A DNA stretch of 64,000 bases. Origin: Costertonia aggregata (GTDB lineage Bacteria; Bacteroidota; Bacteroidia; Flavobacteriales; Flavobacteriaceae). The notes under the pieces were generated by a model. It worked only from the letters and a program-made list of their open reading frames with translations, searched no databases and was not told the origin of the DNA. The position numbers and the translations under genes were made by a program. Position 1 is the first letter of the stretch. Each line of letters opens with the position of its first letter. Location: the NCBI RefSeq assembly GCF_013402795.1, contig NZ_CP058595.1, positions 903,501-967,500 of the forward strand, given 5' to 3'. Positions 18,028 through 26,259 of the stretch are shown here, in pieces.

Positions 18028-19293
18028 ATGGCAACAATTACTTTCAAACCTAGACCTGGCAAAAAGAAGACCACCCCGATTTATCTGATATTCAGCTTCG
18101 GAAGGAAAAGGGAGCTGAGATATTCTACCGGCTTTACGATATCTGATATATCAAATTGGAATTTCGACAAGCAACGAATAAAAAATGTTGTTTCTGAACC
18201 GATGTCCAATAAAATAAATCAGAGTTTACAACAACTAGAATTATTTTTTGAAAATAAATACAACGAATTATTATCTGCGAGGATAGATATAAACAATCAG
18301 GTACTAAGAAACGAGCTAGACCTTTATTTAAAAAAGAGAAAGCCAAGAAGCACACCATCATCTTACAAAACACTTCTAGAATGCTATAAGTGGTATTACA
18401 CATATTATTCCAAGAATTCTTTGCCCACAACAAAAAAACCCTTGGCTTTAGGGACTGTCAAATCTTATAAAACCTCCTATGAAGTGTTAAAAGAATTCAG
18501 TGACAATGTTTATGCTATCAACTACGATAGAATAACGTTGGACTTTTATTCCGACTTCATTGAATTCCTTAATGAGAAAAACTTTTCTAAAAACTATATT
18601 TCCAACCATATAAAAATGTTAAAAACAATCATGAACTATGCTTGGGAAAAGAAATTTCATAATTCGATGGATTTTAAATCCAAATCGTTTGCAAAAACTA
18701 ATGAAGAAGTTGACAGCATATATCTATCCGAGAATGAACTTCAAAAAATACAAAGCCTTGAACTCAGGGGAAGAAAAGATAATGCTAGAGATCTTTTCTT
18801 AATTGGGGCCAATACAGGGCTCCGAGTTTCTGACTTTAATCGTCTTTCAAAAGACAATATTAAATGTAATAACGGTCTATGGTATATTGAGATAAAATCA
18901 AAAAAGACAGATAGATTGGTATCTATACCACTAAAAAAATCTGTTTTAGATATCTTAAAAAAGAGAGACGGAAACCCTCCATATAGAATGCCGGAACAGA
19001 ATATTAACAATCTCTTAAAGGACATTGGGAAATTGGCTCAAATAAATGAATTAATAGAAATCACTAAAACAGTAGGTGGGAAATCCATTAAGATTAAAAA
19101 ACAAAAATTTGAATTGATTACAAATCACACTGCAAGAAGGTCTTTTTGCACGAATGCATATCTAGCTGGAATGTCCACTTTTGATATCATGGCCATTAGC
19201 GGCCATAAATCCGAAAAATCCTTTTACGGATACATTAAAGTAAGTAACCTAGAAAGGCTAAGAAAAATAGCGAAACATCCATTTTTTAATTAA
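18028..19293 (+). CDS. int: Tyrosine recombinase / integrase
   Basis: This 421-residue protein has the three-part layout of Bacteroidota phage-type integrases: an N-terminal arm-binding domain (about 1-100), a SAM-like core-binding domain (about 115-215) and a C-terminal catalytic domain. Catalytic residues are visible: Arg in GANTGLRVSDF (R266), His and Arg in NHTARRSF (H367, R370), His in SGHKS (H393) and the nucleophile Tyr in FYGYIK (Y402). It should integrate and excise the element at the tRNA-Gln 3' end. It begins 170 bases inside the left attachment repeat; no gene lies in that gap. Confidence 0.96.
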   Translation: MATITFKPRPGKKKTTPIYLIFSFGRKRELRYSTGFTISDISNWNFDKQRIKNVVSEPMSNKINQSLQQLELFFENKYNELLSARIDINNQVLRNELDLYLKKRKPRSTPSSYKTLLECYKWYYTYYSKNSLPTTKKPLALGTVKSYKTSYEVLKEFSDNVYAINYDRITLDFYSDFIEFLNEKNFSKNYISNHIKMLKTIMNYAWEKKFHNSMDFKSKSFAKTNEEVDSIYLSENELQKIQSLELRGRKDNARDLFLIGANTGLRVSDFNRLSKDNIKCNNGLWYIEIKSKKTDRLVSIPLKKSVLDILKKRDGNPPYRMPEQNINNLLKDIGKLAQINELIEITKTVGGKSIKIKKQKFELITNHTARRSFCTNAYLAGMSTFDIMAISGHKSEKSFYGYIKVSNLERLRKIAKHPFFN

Positions 19294-19302
19294 ATAAACA
19301 TT

Positions 19303-19530
19303 ATGAAAAATTCATCAGAAAAAATTTTATCCACTATCAACAATCATGATTTGAAAGAGATTAGAGGTATGAAAGACAGCCTTTCAGATTTTTTTACTGC
19401 CTGGGTAAATGAATTGAACGAAATTGGGGCCCTCACAAAGGACAAACATTATGAATACACCTTTCATTTTACAGCAATAAGAGATTTGTTGACTGACGCA
19501 GAGCATTTCAAAACTAAAAATCAGAACTAA
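19303..19530 (+). CDS. Small protein of unknown function, downstream of integrase
   Basis: This 75-residue protein is charged, soluble and mostly helical by composition, with no signal peptide or membrane segment. It starts 9 bases after the integrase stop and is probably cotranscribed with it. I do not recognise a family. The position directly behind int suggests an accessory role in element maintenance, but this is context only. Confidence 0.6.
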   Translation: MKNSSEKILSTINNHDLKEIRGMKDSLSDFFTAWVNELNEIGALTKDKHYEYTFHFTAIRDLLTDAEHFKTKNQN

Positions 19531-19551
19531 AATTATATCAAATATTACAAC

Positions 19552-20496
19552 ATGGAGTTTCTGTTCAACAATATATTTGATGAAAAAAAATACAATAGTC
19601 TAAGAACTACATCCGAAAAAATTAAATACTTTTTAGAAAATGATATTTTTGAAATTCAGAAAGGTGAATGTCTAATCCCAACTAATGGTATAAAGTGCGT
19701 TCCTGAAGAATATATAGACTTAAATCAATTTGATGCACTTCCATTTCGCATTAATGAATCTTATAGAACTGATGAATATGTGATAGGTATTAATTGGTTA
19801 TTTCTACTTGAGATATTTGAGGTTTTCAAAACGCAGTTAGATTTGTTGGACACTTCAAACGAAATCGATTTCAATTTAAATTTTTTATCTAATGTAGATG
19901 AACAGTTGAATTACTTACAAGAAGTTATTAAACGAAATGACCCCTTTAAACTAAAATGCTTTACAGTAGAATATAATATTTGGACTGATGAATTGATTCT
20001 TGGCGCTGGAACCGAGTATAATTTTTTTTTAATATCAGAATCTTATCAGATAGATTATATTTTAGGAAAGGTTTACCTGGGCTCTACTTTCGATTTTGAA
20101 GAATATTCAAACCTTTCTGAATTTGGAAAAAGTCTAAGTAAATTCTTAAAGGTTAAATATTGTCTTTTTCACATAAAAAATATTCAAAACCTAGTAAATG
20201 ATAATCTTGAAAGCATTGATACTCTAAACGATGACATCGAAAACTATAATGCTTATTGTGCTGCATATTTCTTCGACAAGATTGGATTAGTAAAGAAAAT
20301 GCAACAGGCAGGATTTACTCAAACTAAGATATATAGCATAATTGGAAAAATTACTTCAACTCATCCAAAAACAATAGAAAAAAAACTCAGACAATTACTA
20401 ATAGATTCGAAAACAAGCGAGTCAATTAAGCACCCTAAAACAAGAAAAATGGTTAGAGAAATAGATGAAATCCTCAATGACTTAAACTATTTGTAG
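19552..20496 (+). CDS. Element protein of unknown function (possibly RteC-like)
   Basis: This 314-residue protein is acidic and soluble, without signal or TM segments. It lies 21 bases after the 75-residue ORF, in the integrase gene cluster. The C-terminal part (about residues 230-300) is helical and contains AGFTQTKIYSIIGKITSTHP, which could be a helix-turn-helix-like segment. In gene position and size it recalls RteC-type regulators that accompany Bacteroidota integrases, but I cannot show that from motifs. A regulatory DNA-binding role is a guess from context. Confidence 0.6.
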   Translation: MEFLFNNIFDEKKYNSLRTTSEKIKYFLENDIFEIQKGECLIPTNGIKCVPEEYIDLNQFDALPFRINESYRTDEYVIGINWLFLLEIFEVFKTQLDLLDTSNEIDFNLNFLSNVDEQLNYLQEVIKRNDPFKLKCFTVEYNIWTDELILGAGTEYNFFLISESYQIDYILGKVYLGSTFDFEEYSNLSEFGKSLSKFLKVKYCLFHIKNIQNLVNDNLESIDTLNDDIENYNAYCAAYFFDKIGLVKKMQQAGFTQTKIYSIIGKITSTHPKTIEKKLRQLLIDSKTSESIKHPKTRKMVREIDEILNDLNYL

Positions 20497-20575
20497 TCTT
20501 TTTTAGAGTCGCTACAATATATTAAACTTAACCTTATATAGTTAGAATTGTACTGTTAATTGTTAAAACAGTACT

Positions 20576-20854
20576 ATGAAAACTAATGTATTACAACTTC
20601 ACAATGTTTCTCCGGAAGAATTCAAAAACGAAATTCTTACCGGAATAAAAACACAACTAGACAACCTTAAAAACAACTTAGAAAATTCTAAAAAATCAGA
20701 ATATCTAACTAGAAAAGAAGCTTCCATACTCTTAGGAGTATCGCTTGTTACTATTCATGTATGGTGCAAAAAAGATATTCTAAAACCATACAAAATAGGT
20801 AATAGAATTAGGTTTAAAAGAGAGGAAATCGAAGCTACATTAGAAAATTCATAA
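20576..20854 (+). CDS. Excisionase-like helix-turn-helix DNA-binding protein
   Basis: This 92-residue protein has a C-terminal MerR/AlpA-type winged HTH (about residues 42-90). The pattern is YLTRKEASILLGVSLVTIHVWCKK, broken here as YLTRKEASILLGVS then LVTIHVWCKK, followed by the wing KIGNRIRFKREEIEATL. This is the usual Xis-like HTH_17 form, which bends DNA for excision or controls the integrase promoter. The N-terminal 40 residues look like a short coiled coil. It is separated from the upstream gene by 79 bases and followed by a hairpin. Confidence 0.88.
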   Translation: MKTNVLQLHNVSPEEFKNEILTGIKTQLDNLKNNLENSKKSEYLTRKEASILLGVSLVTIHVWCKKDILKPYKIGNRIRFKREEIEATLENS

Positions 20855-20858
20855 AAAA

Positions 20859-20880
20859 AGGGATAGTTACAGCTATCCCT
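20859..20880. terminator. Hairpin after the excisionase-like gene
   Basis: An 8-bp perfect stem (AGGGATAG/CTATCCCT) with a 6-base loop lies 4 bases after the stop codon. The T-run is on the minus strand (seven T), while on the plus strand it is followed by AAAAATC. As an intrinsic terminator it therefore works better against minus-strand transcripts; on the plus strand it may stabilise the mRNA end. Confidence 0.5.
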
Positions 20881-20907
20881 AAAAATCTTGTATAAAAATT
20901 AAATATT

Positions 20908-21057
20908 ATGAAACAAATATACCCAGTAGTTGGGTTATATCAAAACCCCAATTTCCGGACACCAAACACACTTCGTATTAATACAGTTATCCGGACTATC
21001 AAATCAAATATAACATTCAAAAAGGGTCTATTTCACATAAACCAATCTCTAAATTAA
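20908..21057 (+). CDS. Short ORF, 49 residues, unknown
   Basis: An ATG-started frame encodes a 49-residue basic peptide beginning MKQIYPVVGLYQNPNF and ending HINQSLN. It ends 6 bases before the next gene's start, so it fills the gap in the gene row and could be translated with it. No family is recognised. The composition is protein-like, but the small size leaves it uncertain. Confidence 0.4.
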   Translation: MKQIYPVVGLYQNPNFRTPNTLRINTVIRTIKSNITFKKGLFHINQSLN

Positions 21058-21063
21058 AAGCTT

Positions 21064-21579
21064 ATGAAGCTAGATGCTGCAATTAATAGGTTAATATGGA
21101 GATTCGGTGAATTTGACCATATATATATAAACGAAAAAGATATTACAGCTATAAACAAAATAGTTGATTTTGTCAATTTTAAACAAGAACGGACGTTTCA
21201 AGAAAACCTCCATTTCGCAAAACTATATACTTACAACCTTGGATATTTTTTAGAAAAATATAATACTACAATTGACAAAGCCATAGCCCATAGAGAACTT
21301 CATCATTTATTAGATAAGCCTTTTGAAAATTATGTGGAAGATTTAACTTCTCAAATAAACCTCAGTATCAAATATAATGTACTCAACAAGGCCGGATGCA
21401 AATTAGATAAACATCCTGCTTCAGAAAGTAAAATCGAAAAATCAAAAAACTTAAATAGTTTAAAAAGATTATTAGAGGATGATGACGTAAGACGAGTCTT
21501 TATTGGAGATGCATGGAATAAAAAAGAAGTTGAAGCTGGTCTTAAAGTTCAAATTAATAATTTTCTAAATGGAATATAA
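21064..21579 (+). CDS. Unknown protein upstream of VapE-like ATPase
   Basis: This 171-residue soluble protein has a helical middle section (about residues 70-125, with AIAHRELHHLLDKPFENYVE) and a basic linker rich in Lys and Ser before a short C-terminal helical part. It has no signal peptide or TM. Its 3' end overlaps the start of the VapE-like gene by 11 bases, so the two are translationally coupled and probably act together in element replication. I do not recognise the family. Confidence 0.7.
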   Translation: MKLDAAINRLIWRFGEFDHIYINEKDITAINKIVDFVNFKQERTFQENLHFAKLYTYNLGYFLEKYNTTIDKAIAHRELHHLLDKPFENYVEDLTSQINLSIKYNVLNKAGCKLDKHPASESKIEKSKNLNSLKRLLEDDDVRRVFIGDAWNKKEVEAGLKVQINNFLNGI

Positions 21580-22768
21580 AAAAATAATCCCTAAAACCAA
21601 AAGCGAAAATCAGCACTCAGGAGGTTCAGGAACCACTATCTTCCATCAAGTTGAGGATTATATAGAGGAAAAATATGACTTACGTCTAAATATAATTTCC
21701 CTAGATATAGAAATATCGCTAAAAGATCAGGAGAATTGGAAAATATGCAATGAAGATAGTTTATTCATAGAATTAAGAAAAAAGAACATCGCAGTACCAA
21801 TGAACAACCTAATATCAATTTTAAAAAGTGATTTTGTTCCTAAATATAATCCTTTAAAGGATTATTTCAATTCTCTCCATAAATGGGATAGGTCTACTGA
21901 TTACATTAAAAAATATGCAAGCTACATATCTCTAGCTCCGGGAGAGGACAATGAACAGTTTTACTATCACTTCAAAAAATGGTGCGTAAGGGCTGTAAAA
22001 TGCGCTTTATTAGATGGGTATTTTAATAAACAAGCTTTCATACTTACAGACGACGGCAGGGGGCAAAACATAGGTAAATCTACCTGGTGCCGTAATCTTT
22101 GCCCAAAACAACTCTCAGATTATATTGCTGAAGATATGGGCGGTTCTGACAAAGATTCCAGATTACTACTATGTAAAAATTTTATAATAAATCTCGATGA
22201 ACTAGCAGCTCTGGCCAGAAAAGAGATAAATCAATTAAAATCCCAGCTTTCAAAAGACCAAATAAACGAAAGATTACCCTACGACCGGAAGAATTCAGTT
22301 ATACAAAGAGTTGCTTCATTTATTGGCTCAACTAATAAATCTACATTTTTACAGGATGAAACTGGTAGTGTTAGGTGGCTGTGTTTTGTAGTAAATGGAA
22401 TTAATTTTGCTTACAGCAAAGAATTCAACATTGATGATTTGTGGTCTCAGGCGTACTCCCTATCTCTAGATAAAACTTTTGATGAAGTTATATCCAAAAA
22501 AGATATCGAGCAAAATGAAATAAGAAATAAGAAATTTCAAGAATTAACTCCTGAACATGACATGTTGTTGAAATACTTCAAAAAACCAGACACACCAAAG
22601 TCAGGGGAATACATGACATCCACTGACATTGTAAACTATTTAATACCAAATTACACCCGGCTCAATCTCAGACCGGTTAATATTGGAAAAGCATTGTCTA
22701 AAGAAAATTTTGAAAAAAAGAAAACAGGCGGTTCTACATTTTATTATGTTGAAAAATCTTTTTGCTAA
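21569..22768 (+). CDS. VapE-family ATPase (virulence-associated E, primase/helicase-like)
   Basis: This 399-residue protein matches VapE-type P-loop ATPases that accompany primases in phage satellites and islands. NPLKDYFNSLHKWDRSTDYI (near 94-113) precedes the ATPase core. Walker A is GRGQNIGKST (163-172), the Walker B-like motif is FIINLDELAAL (205-215), and the sensor region is SFIGSTNKSTFL then ETGSVRWL (about 250-275). A winged-helix-like tail (about 345-395) follows. It probably opens or moves along the element's DNA in replication. No separate archaeo-eukaryotic primase domain is visible. The G-rich inverted repeats just downstream are a candidate target site. Confidence 0.88.
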   Translation: MEYKKIIPKTKSENQHSGGSGTTIFHQVEDYIEEKYDLRLNIISLDIEISLKDQENWKICNEDSLFIELRKKNIAVPMNNLISILKSDFVPKYNPLKDYFNSLHKWDRSTDYIKKYASYISLAPGEDNEQFYYHFKKWCVRAVKCALLDGYFNKQAFILTDDGRGQNIGKSTWCRNLCPKQLSDYIAEDMGGSDKDSRLLLCKNFIINLDELAALARKEINQLKSQLSKDQINERLPYDRKNSVIQRVASFIGSTNKSTFLQDETGSVRWLCFVVNGINFAYSKEFNIDDLWSQAYSLSLDKTFDEVISKKDIEQNEIRNKKFQELTPEHDMLLKYFKKPDTPKSGEYMTSTDIVNYLIPNYTRLNLRPVNIGKALSKENFEKKKTGGSTFYYVEKSFC

Positions 22769-22770
22769 GT

Positions 22771-22983
22771 TTTACCCTCCCTACCCTCCTTTTGTCAGAT
22801 TATTAATTATTGACGCTTGATAAATAAGGAGGGTAAAAAAAATTAACCCACACCTAACCCTCCTTACCTTCCTAATTCAAGTATTCAAAGGAGGGTGTTA
22901 ACCCTTCCGTAATTACATATCACTCCTTCTTGAACGTTCACAAACAGGGCTTTTTAGAGGAAAAGGAGGGTAGGGAGGGTAAA
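22771..22983. repeat. G-rich inverted-repeat region, candidate replication origin
   Basis: A perfect 23-bp inverted repeat (left arm 22771-22793, right arm 22961-22983) brackets 167 bases. Each arm holds two ACCCTCC/GGAGGGT units, written on the right as GGAGGGTAGGGAGGGT. Further single GGAGGGT-type units in both orientations lie between the arms near 22828, 22856 and 22889. No ORF crosses it. Its place directly behind the VapE-like gene suggests initiator-binding iterons or a G-quadruplex-forming origin; that role is inferred. Confidence 0.6.
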
Positions 22984-23132
22984 TCCGATAAATTTGTATT
23001 TTTAATCTGAGTATTAATTCACAAGAAACTGAAACCGTTTATATGCAAAAACAGAAAAACTGTGTTTAAGACTGTATTTTGTTCTGTATTACTAATATTT
23101 ATACTTATATATTTATAACTAACTGATTTTCA

Positions 23133-23536
23133 ATGCTAAAAAGTGAAGTGTTAATTTGTGAAAAACACGGTTCAGTTTACGTTTCAGAAAGGAACATTTT
23201 AAATAGAAGATATACAATTGAGGTTTATAAAGATATTTCCAAATCAAACATTGAAGGTGATTTTATTTTTTTATTTATGCAAACTATCTCTTTTGCTCCA
23301 GTGGAGAATTGAACCTATTTCATATAAACAAGGCCATTTTGCAATTGAAAACATATCCTCATGACCACTCTAAGAGCGAACCATATTTTCATACGCTACA
23401 TGATATTTAAAAACAGAAAATAAGTGTCAACAACAATTACAGTACATACAATTTTGTGAAGCTTTTGTTCAAAGATATAGAGATAATAAACTACAAAATC
23501 GTAAAGCCTGTAATAGTTTTACAAAACCTTGTGTAA
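23133..23536 (+). pseudogene. Candidate decayed small gene in the element
   Basis: A frame starting MLKSEVLICEKHGSVYVSER can be followed across a one-base shift near the T-run at about 23265-23275. It continues through HINKAILQLKTYPHDHSKS, then passes an in-frame TAA after TLHDI, and ends VKPVIVLQNLV at 23536. The unshifted frame stops at 23312 after 59 codons. Protein-like composition on both sides of each break is the only evidence. No family is recognised. The remainder up to 23696 shows no gene. Confidence 0.35.
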
Positions 23537-23696
23537 TAATTTAATTGCGCTGAAAAGATAAAGTAGTTCTTTGTTGTTGGATTGGATATTCTGTTAATTT
23601 TGTTTGTATTGTTAAGTTATTTCAATTTCTTGAAAAGGGTAAATTTATTACTCTTTGATTAATCAATCCTTTACCAAAAAATAAGCCTTATAAAAT

Positions 23697-26189
23697 ATGG
23701 AAGACACTATTAATTGTGAAGACATTTTAGTTTTCAAAAAAACATTTTCGTCATTGATTTGGAAAAATGAAGACAAGATTAGCTTTTTAAAATCTAACAT
23801 ACTATCAATTGAAGAAAATGTTAAGAGTTATTTACATAACATATCTGTAATATTTCCATTATTAACAGATCACAGCATAAAACATTCCAGGATGCTTTGG
23901 AATTATGCAAATCTTATTATTGGCGATCAGGAAAAGTTCCTTAACCCATTGGAAGGTTTTATTCTTCATACTGTCTTCTTAATTCATGACGCTGGTATGT
24001 GCTATTCAATTTTGGACAATAAAGAGGAAATAGAAAATGACCCAATTTATTTCGATTACATTTCGCTCCATGGGAATAATGACAAATCTAACAGCGAAGC
24101 TTTATTTTACACCACACGTCAAAGGCATGGTGATTTCGCTTTAAGAGCTGCAACTGAAAGATTAAAAGAAGGTGAATATTTAATTAACAATACGAAGCTA
24201 AGGGAAGAGCTCGGGGATATAATAGGTAAAATTGCTAAAAGTCATACGTGCGAAATAAATTTTATTGAAAGGGAATTTGGAGAAAGATACTCTCCACCAT
24301 CCTTCCCAACGGATTGGGGAATTGATTGTCAGAAAATAGCATTATTACTTAGAACATGTGATGCAGCACATATAGATAATTTAAGAACTCCAAAAACTAA
24401 TCGAATGATAAAAGAAATCGAAGGTGTCTCTGGCAATCATTGGAGCTTTCAAAAGAAACTTGGTTTTCCAACATTACTTGATGATGGATACTTGTCGTAC
24501 AACACAAACTCACCATTTAAGGAAAATGAACAAAAAGCATGGTGGTTTTGCTATGAGGCTCTTTTAGTTCTGGACAAAGAATTAAAGAAAGCTAATGAAT
24601 ATTTTGTAGATAAAGGGCAACAAGTTTTATTGGCAAAGGGAGTAAAATCAATTAACGACACCTTAAATTTAGGAAAAAACCATATTCGAACTCTCAATTG
24701 GAATTCAATTGACACTAAAATAAAGGTCAATAACCCAGTTCATATTGCCCAAGAAATGGGAGGAGAAAAACTTTACGGTCATTCTAATCTTGCATTACGG
24801 GAATTAATTCAAAATAGTCTGGATGCAATAAATCTATATAGAATTTACAGTGGCCAAGAAAATCTCGAAGTTGGTTCAATTAAAATCCTTCTTGAAAAAA
24901 AAGAATCCGACTTTATTCTTAAAGTTATAGACAATGGGATTGGAATGAGTAAATTCTTAATGACAGAAGAATTACTCGACTTTGGTGGCTCATATTGGAA
25001 AAGTCGAAAATTTTTCAATGATTTTGAAGGTGTCAGAGCTAAAGGTTTTGATGCTATCGGAAAATTTGGTATTGGTTTTTTTTCATCATTCATGCTTGGA
25101 AACGAAATAACTGTTACATCATGGAAGTACGGAACTTCGATAGATGAAATGAGCACGTTAGACTTCTATGATGGTCTAAATTCAACCCCTCTTCTAAGAA
25201 AACCAACAAAAGATGAAAAACAATCGATAATTGACCGAGGTACTTCCTTGAAAATAAAATTGCATTCAGACCCATACGCAAAGGATGGATTTATGAACAA
25301 ACCAGGGTCAAAATATCGTAGTTTATATGATTTAATAAAATATTTGGTCCCATCACCAAACGTAAATATAACAATAAAGGATATAAATGGCGTAGAAACA
25401 TCAATTATACCTAACAAATTAGAATCTATTGGTTTTCCAGAAATCATTGATTATCTAGAAAACCCACAATCTGATGTCCCAATAAAAACAATAAATCAAG
25501 GATTAAAATCACTACCTATTGAATTGACAGATATCAATCATGGAAAGGTACTTCTAGGTAAATTAGCTTTAGGATTGAATCTTGTTGCGTTTGGCGATAG
25601 TCATTCAGTTGTGATATCCAAAGGAATAAGAATTAATACTCTTCCTGGTCTTTTTGGGTATATTTTTACCGATGATGTTATAACAATAAGGAGAGATAAG
25701 TTTAAACCAAAAATACCTTTTGAAAGTCTCAAATCTTGGGCAATAAAGCAAAAGAAAATCATAGAAGAAAGGGATTTAATGAAACACTATAAATCTCAAT
25801 ACTATCATCTTTTGATTAGTTTTTCCCTTTATGATGAGAATGTTCCAATCTTAATGTCGAAAAGAGAGAATAAATACAGTTATGTTTCTATAAAAGAGTT
25901 GAGAATTTTTTTAAGAAGCAATAGTAGTGTTAAAATTCACACTGAAGGCTTCAGTATTGCGTCTAGACCAAAAACTTGCGATGGTTTCCTATTTATGAAC
26001 GTGACAACAAGGTTTGAAGAAATTGTAAACGAGGAATCTTCGCATAAGGTTCAAAATTATGATGACCTTTTAGAAAGTACAATCAGAGATATGTGGGGGA
26101 AATTTGACAAGAAAGACTTTAACCCTCCAAATTACGCGATATTAAATCAACCATACATGAAAATAGTCGAGTTTAGCAAGAAAAAATAG
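23697..26189 (+). CDS. HD-domain / Hsp90-like GHKL ATPase fusion, element cargo (candidate defence protein)
   Basis: This 830-residue soluble protein has two visible parts. Residues about 40-300 look like an HD metal-dependent phosphohydrolase: H59 and H63 in TDHSIKHSR, H97-D98 in LIHDAGM, H144 in RQRHGDFA, H183 in KSHT and D222 in RTCDAAHID. Residues about 340-560 form an Hsp90-type GHKL ATPase: N-box LRELIQNSLDAI (E369, N373, D376), G1 box VIDNGIGMS (D412, G414, G416), G2 box GKFGIGFFSSF (455-465) and a G3-like RGTSLKIKL. The C-terminal 270 residues are unassigned. It is the last gene of the element, next to the right attachment site, a usual cargo slot. Biochemical function is unknown. Confidence 0.85.
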   Translation: MEDTINCEDILVFKKTFSSLIWKNEDKISFLKSNILSIEENVKSYLHNISVIFPLLTDHSIKHSRMLWNYANLIIGDQEKFLNPLEGFILHTVFLIHDAGMCYSILDNKEEIENDPIYFDYISLHGNNDKSNSEALFYTTRQRHGDFALRAATERLKEGEYLINNTKLREELGDIIGKIAKSHTCEINFIEREFGERYSPPSFPTDWGIDCQKIALLLRTCDAAHIDNLRTPKTNRMIKEIEGVSGNHWSFQKKLGFPTLLDDGYLSYNTNSPFKENEQKAWWFCYEALLVLDKELKKANEYFVDKGQQVLLAKGVKSINDTLNLGKNHIRTLNWNSIDTKIKVNNPVHIAQEMGGEKLYGHSNLALRELIQNSLDAINLYRIYSGQENLEVGSIKILLEKKESDFILKVIDNGIGMSKFLMTEELLDFGGSYWKSRKFFNDFEGVRAKGFDAIGKFGIGFFSSFMLGNEITVTSWKYGTSIDEMSTLDFYDGLNSTPLLRKPTKDEKQSIIDRGTSLKIKLHSDPYAKDGFMNKPGSKYRSLYDLIKYLVPSPNVNITIKDINGVETSIIPNKLESIGFPEIIDYLENPQSDVPIKTINQGLKSLPIELTDINHGKVLLGKLALGLNLVAFGDSHSVVISKGIRINTLPGLFGYIFTDDVITIRRDKFKPKIPFESLKSWAIKQKKIIEERDLMKHYKSQYYHLLISFSLYDENVPILMSKRENKYSYVSIKELRIFLRSNSSVKIHTEGFSIASRPKTCDGFLFMNVTTRFEEIVNEESSHKVQNYDDLLESTIRDMWGKFDKKDFNPPNYAILNQPYMKIVEFSKKK

Positions 26190-26207
26190 TACATATGTTC
26201 GTACAAT
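26189..26207. repeat. Right copy of paired 19-bp terminal motif
   Basis: GTACATATGTTCGTACAAT matches the left copy (18003-18021) at 16 of 19 positions. It begins on the last base of the HD-GHKL stop codon and lies 53 bases inside the right attachment repeat. Paired near-end motifs fit integrase arm-type or excisionase sites. Confidence 0.5.
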
Positions 26208-26219
26208 TAATAAATAAGA

Positions 26220-26254
26220 AACCCTAATCAATTAAAAAACAATTAATTAGGGTT
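26220..26254 (-). terminator. Element-supplied terminator for tRNA-Gln
   Basis: The arms AACCCTAATCAATT and AATTAATTAGGGTT form a 14-bp stem. In minus-strand RNA the single mismatch becomes a G-U pair. T-rich sequence follows on that strand. It lies just inside the right attachment site, directly downstream of the tRNA-Gln 3' end. Confidence 0.6.
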
Positions 26255-26259
26255 AATCT

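Noticed and set aside
22771-22983. Insertion-sequence ends (inverted repeats)
   Set aside because: The 167 bases between the arms hold no transposase and no target duplication is visible; the repeated GGAGGGT units fit a binding or origin region better.
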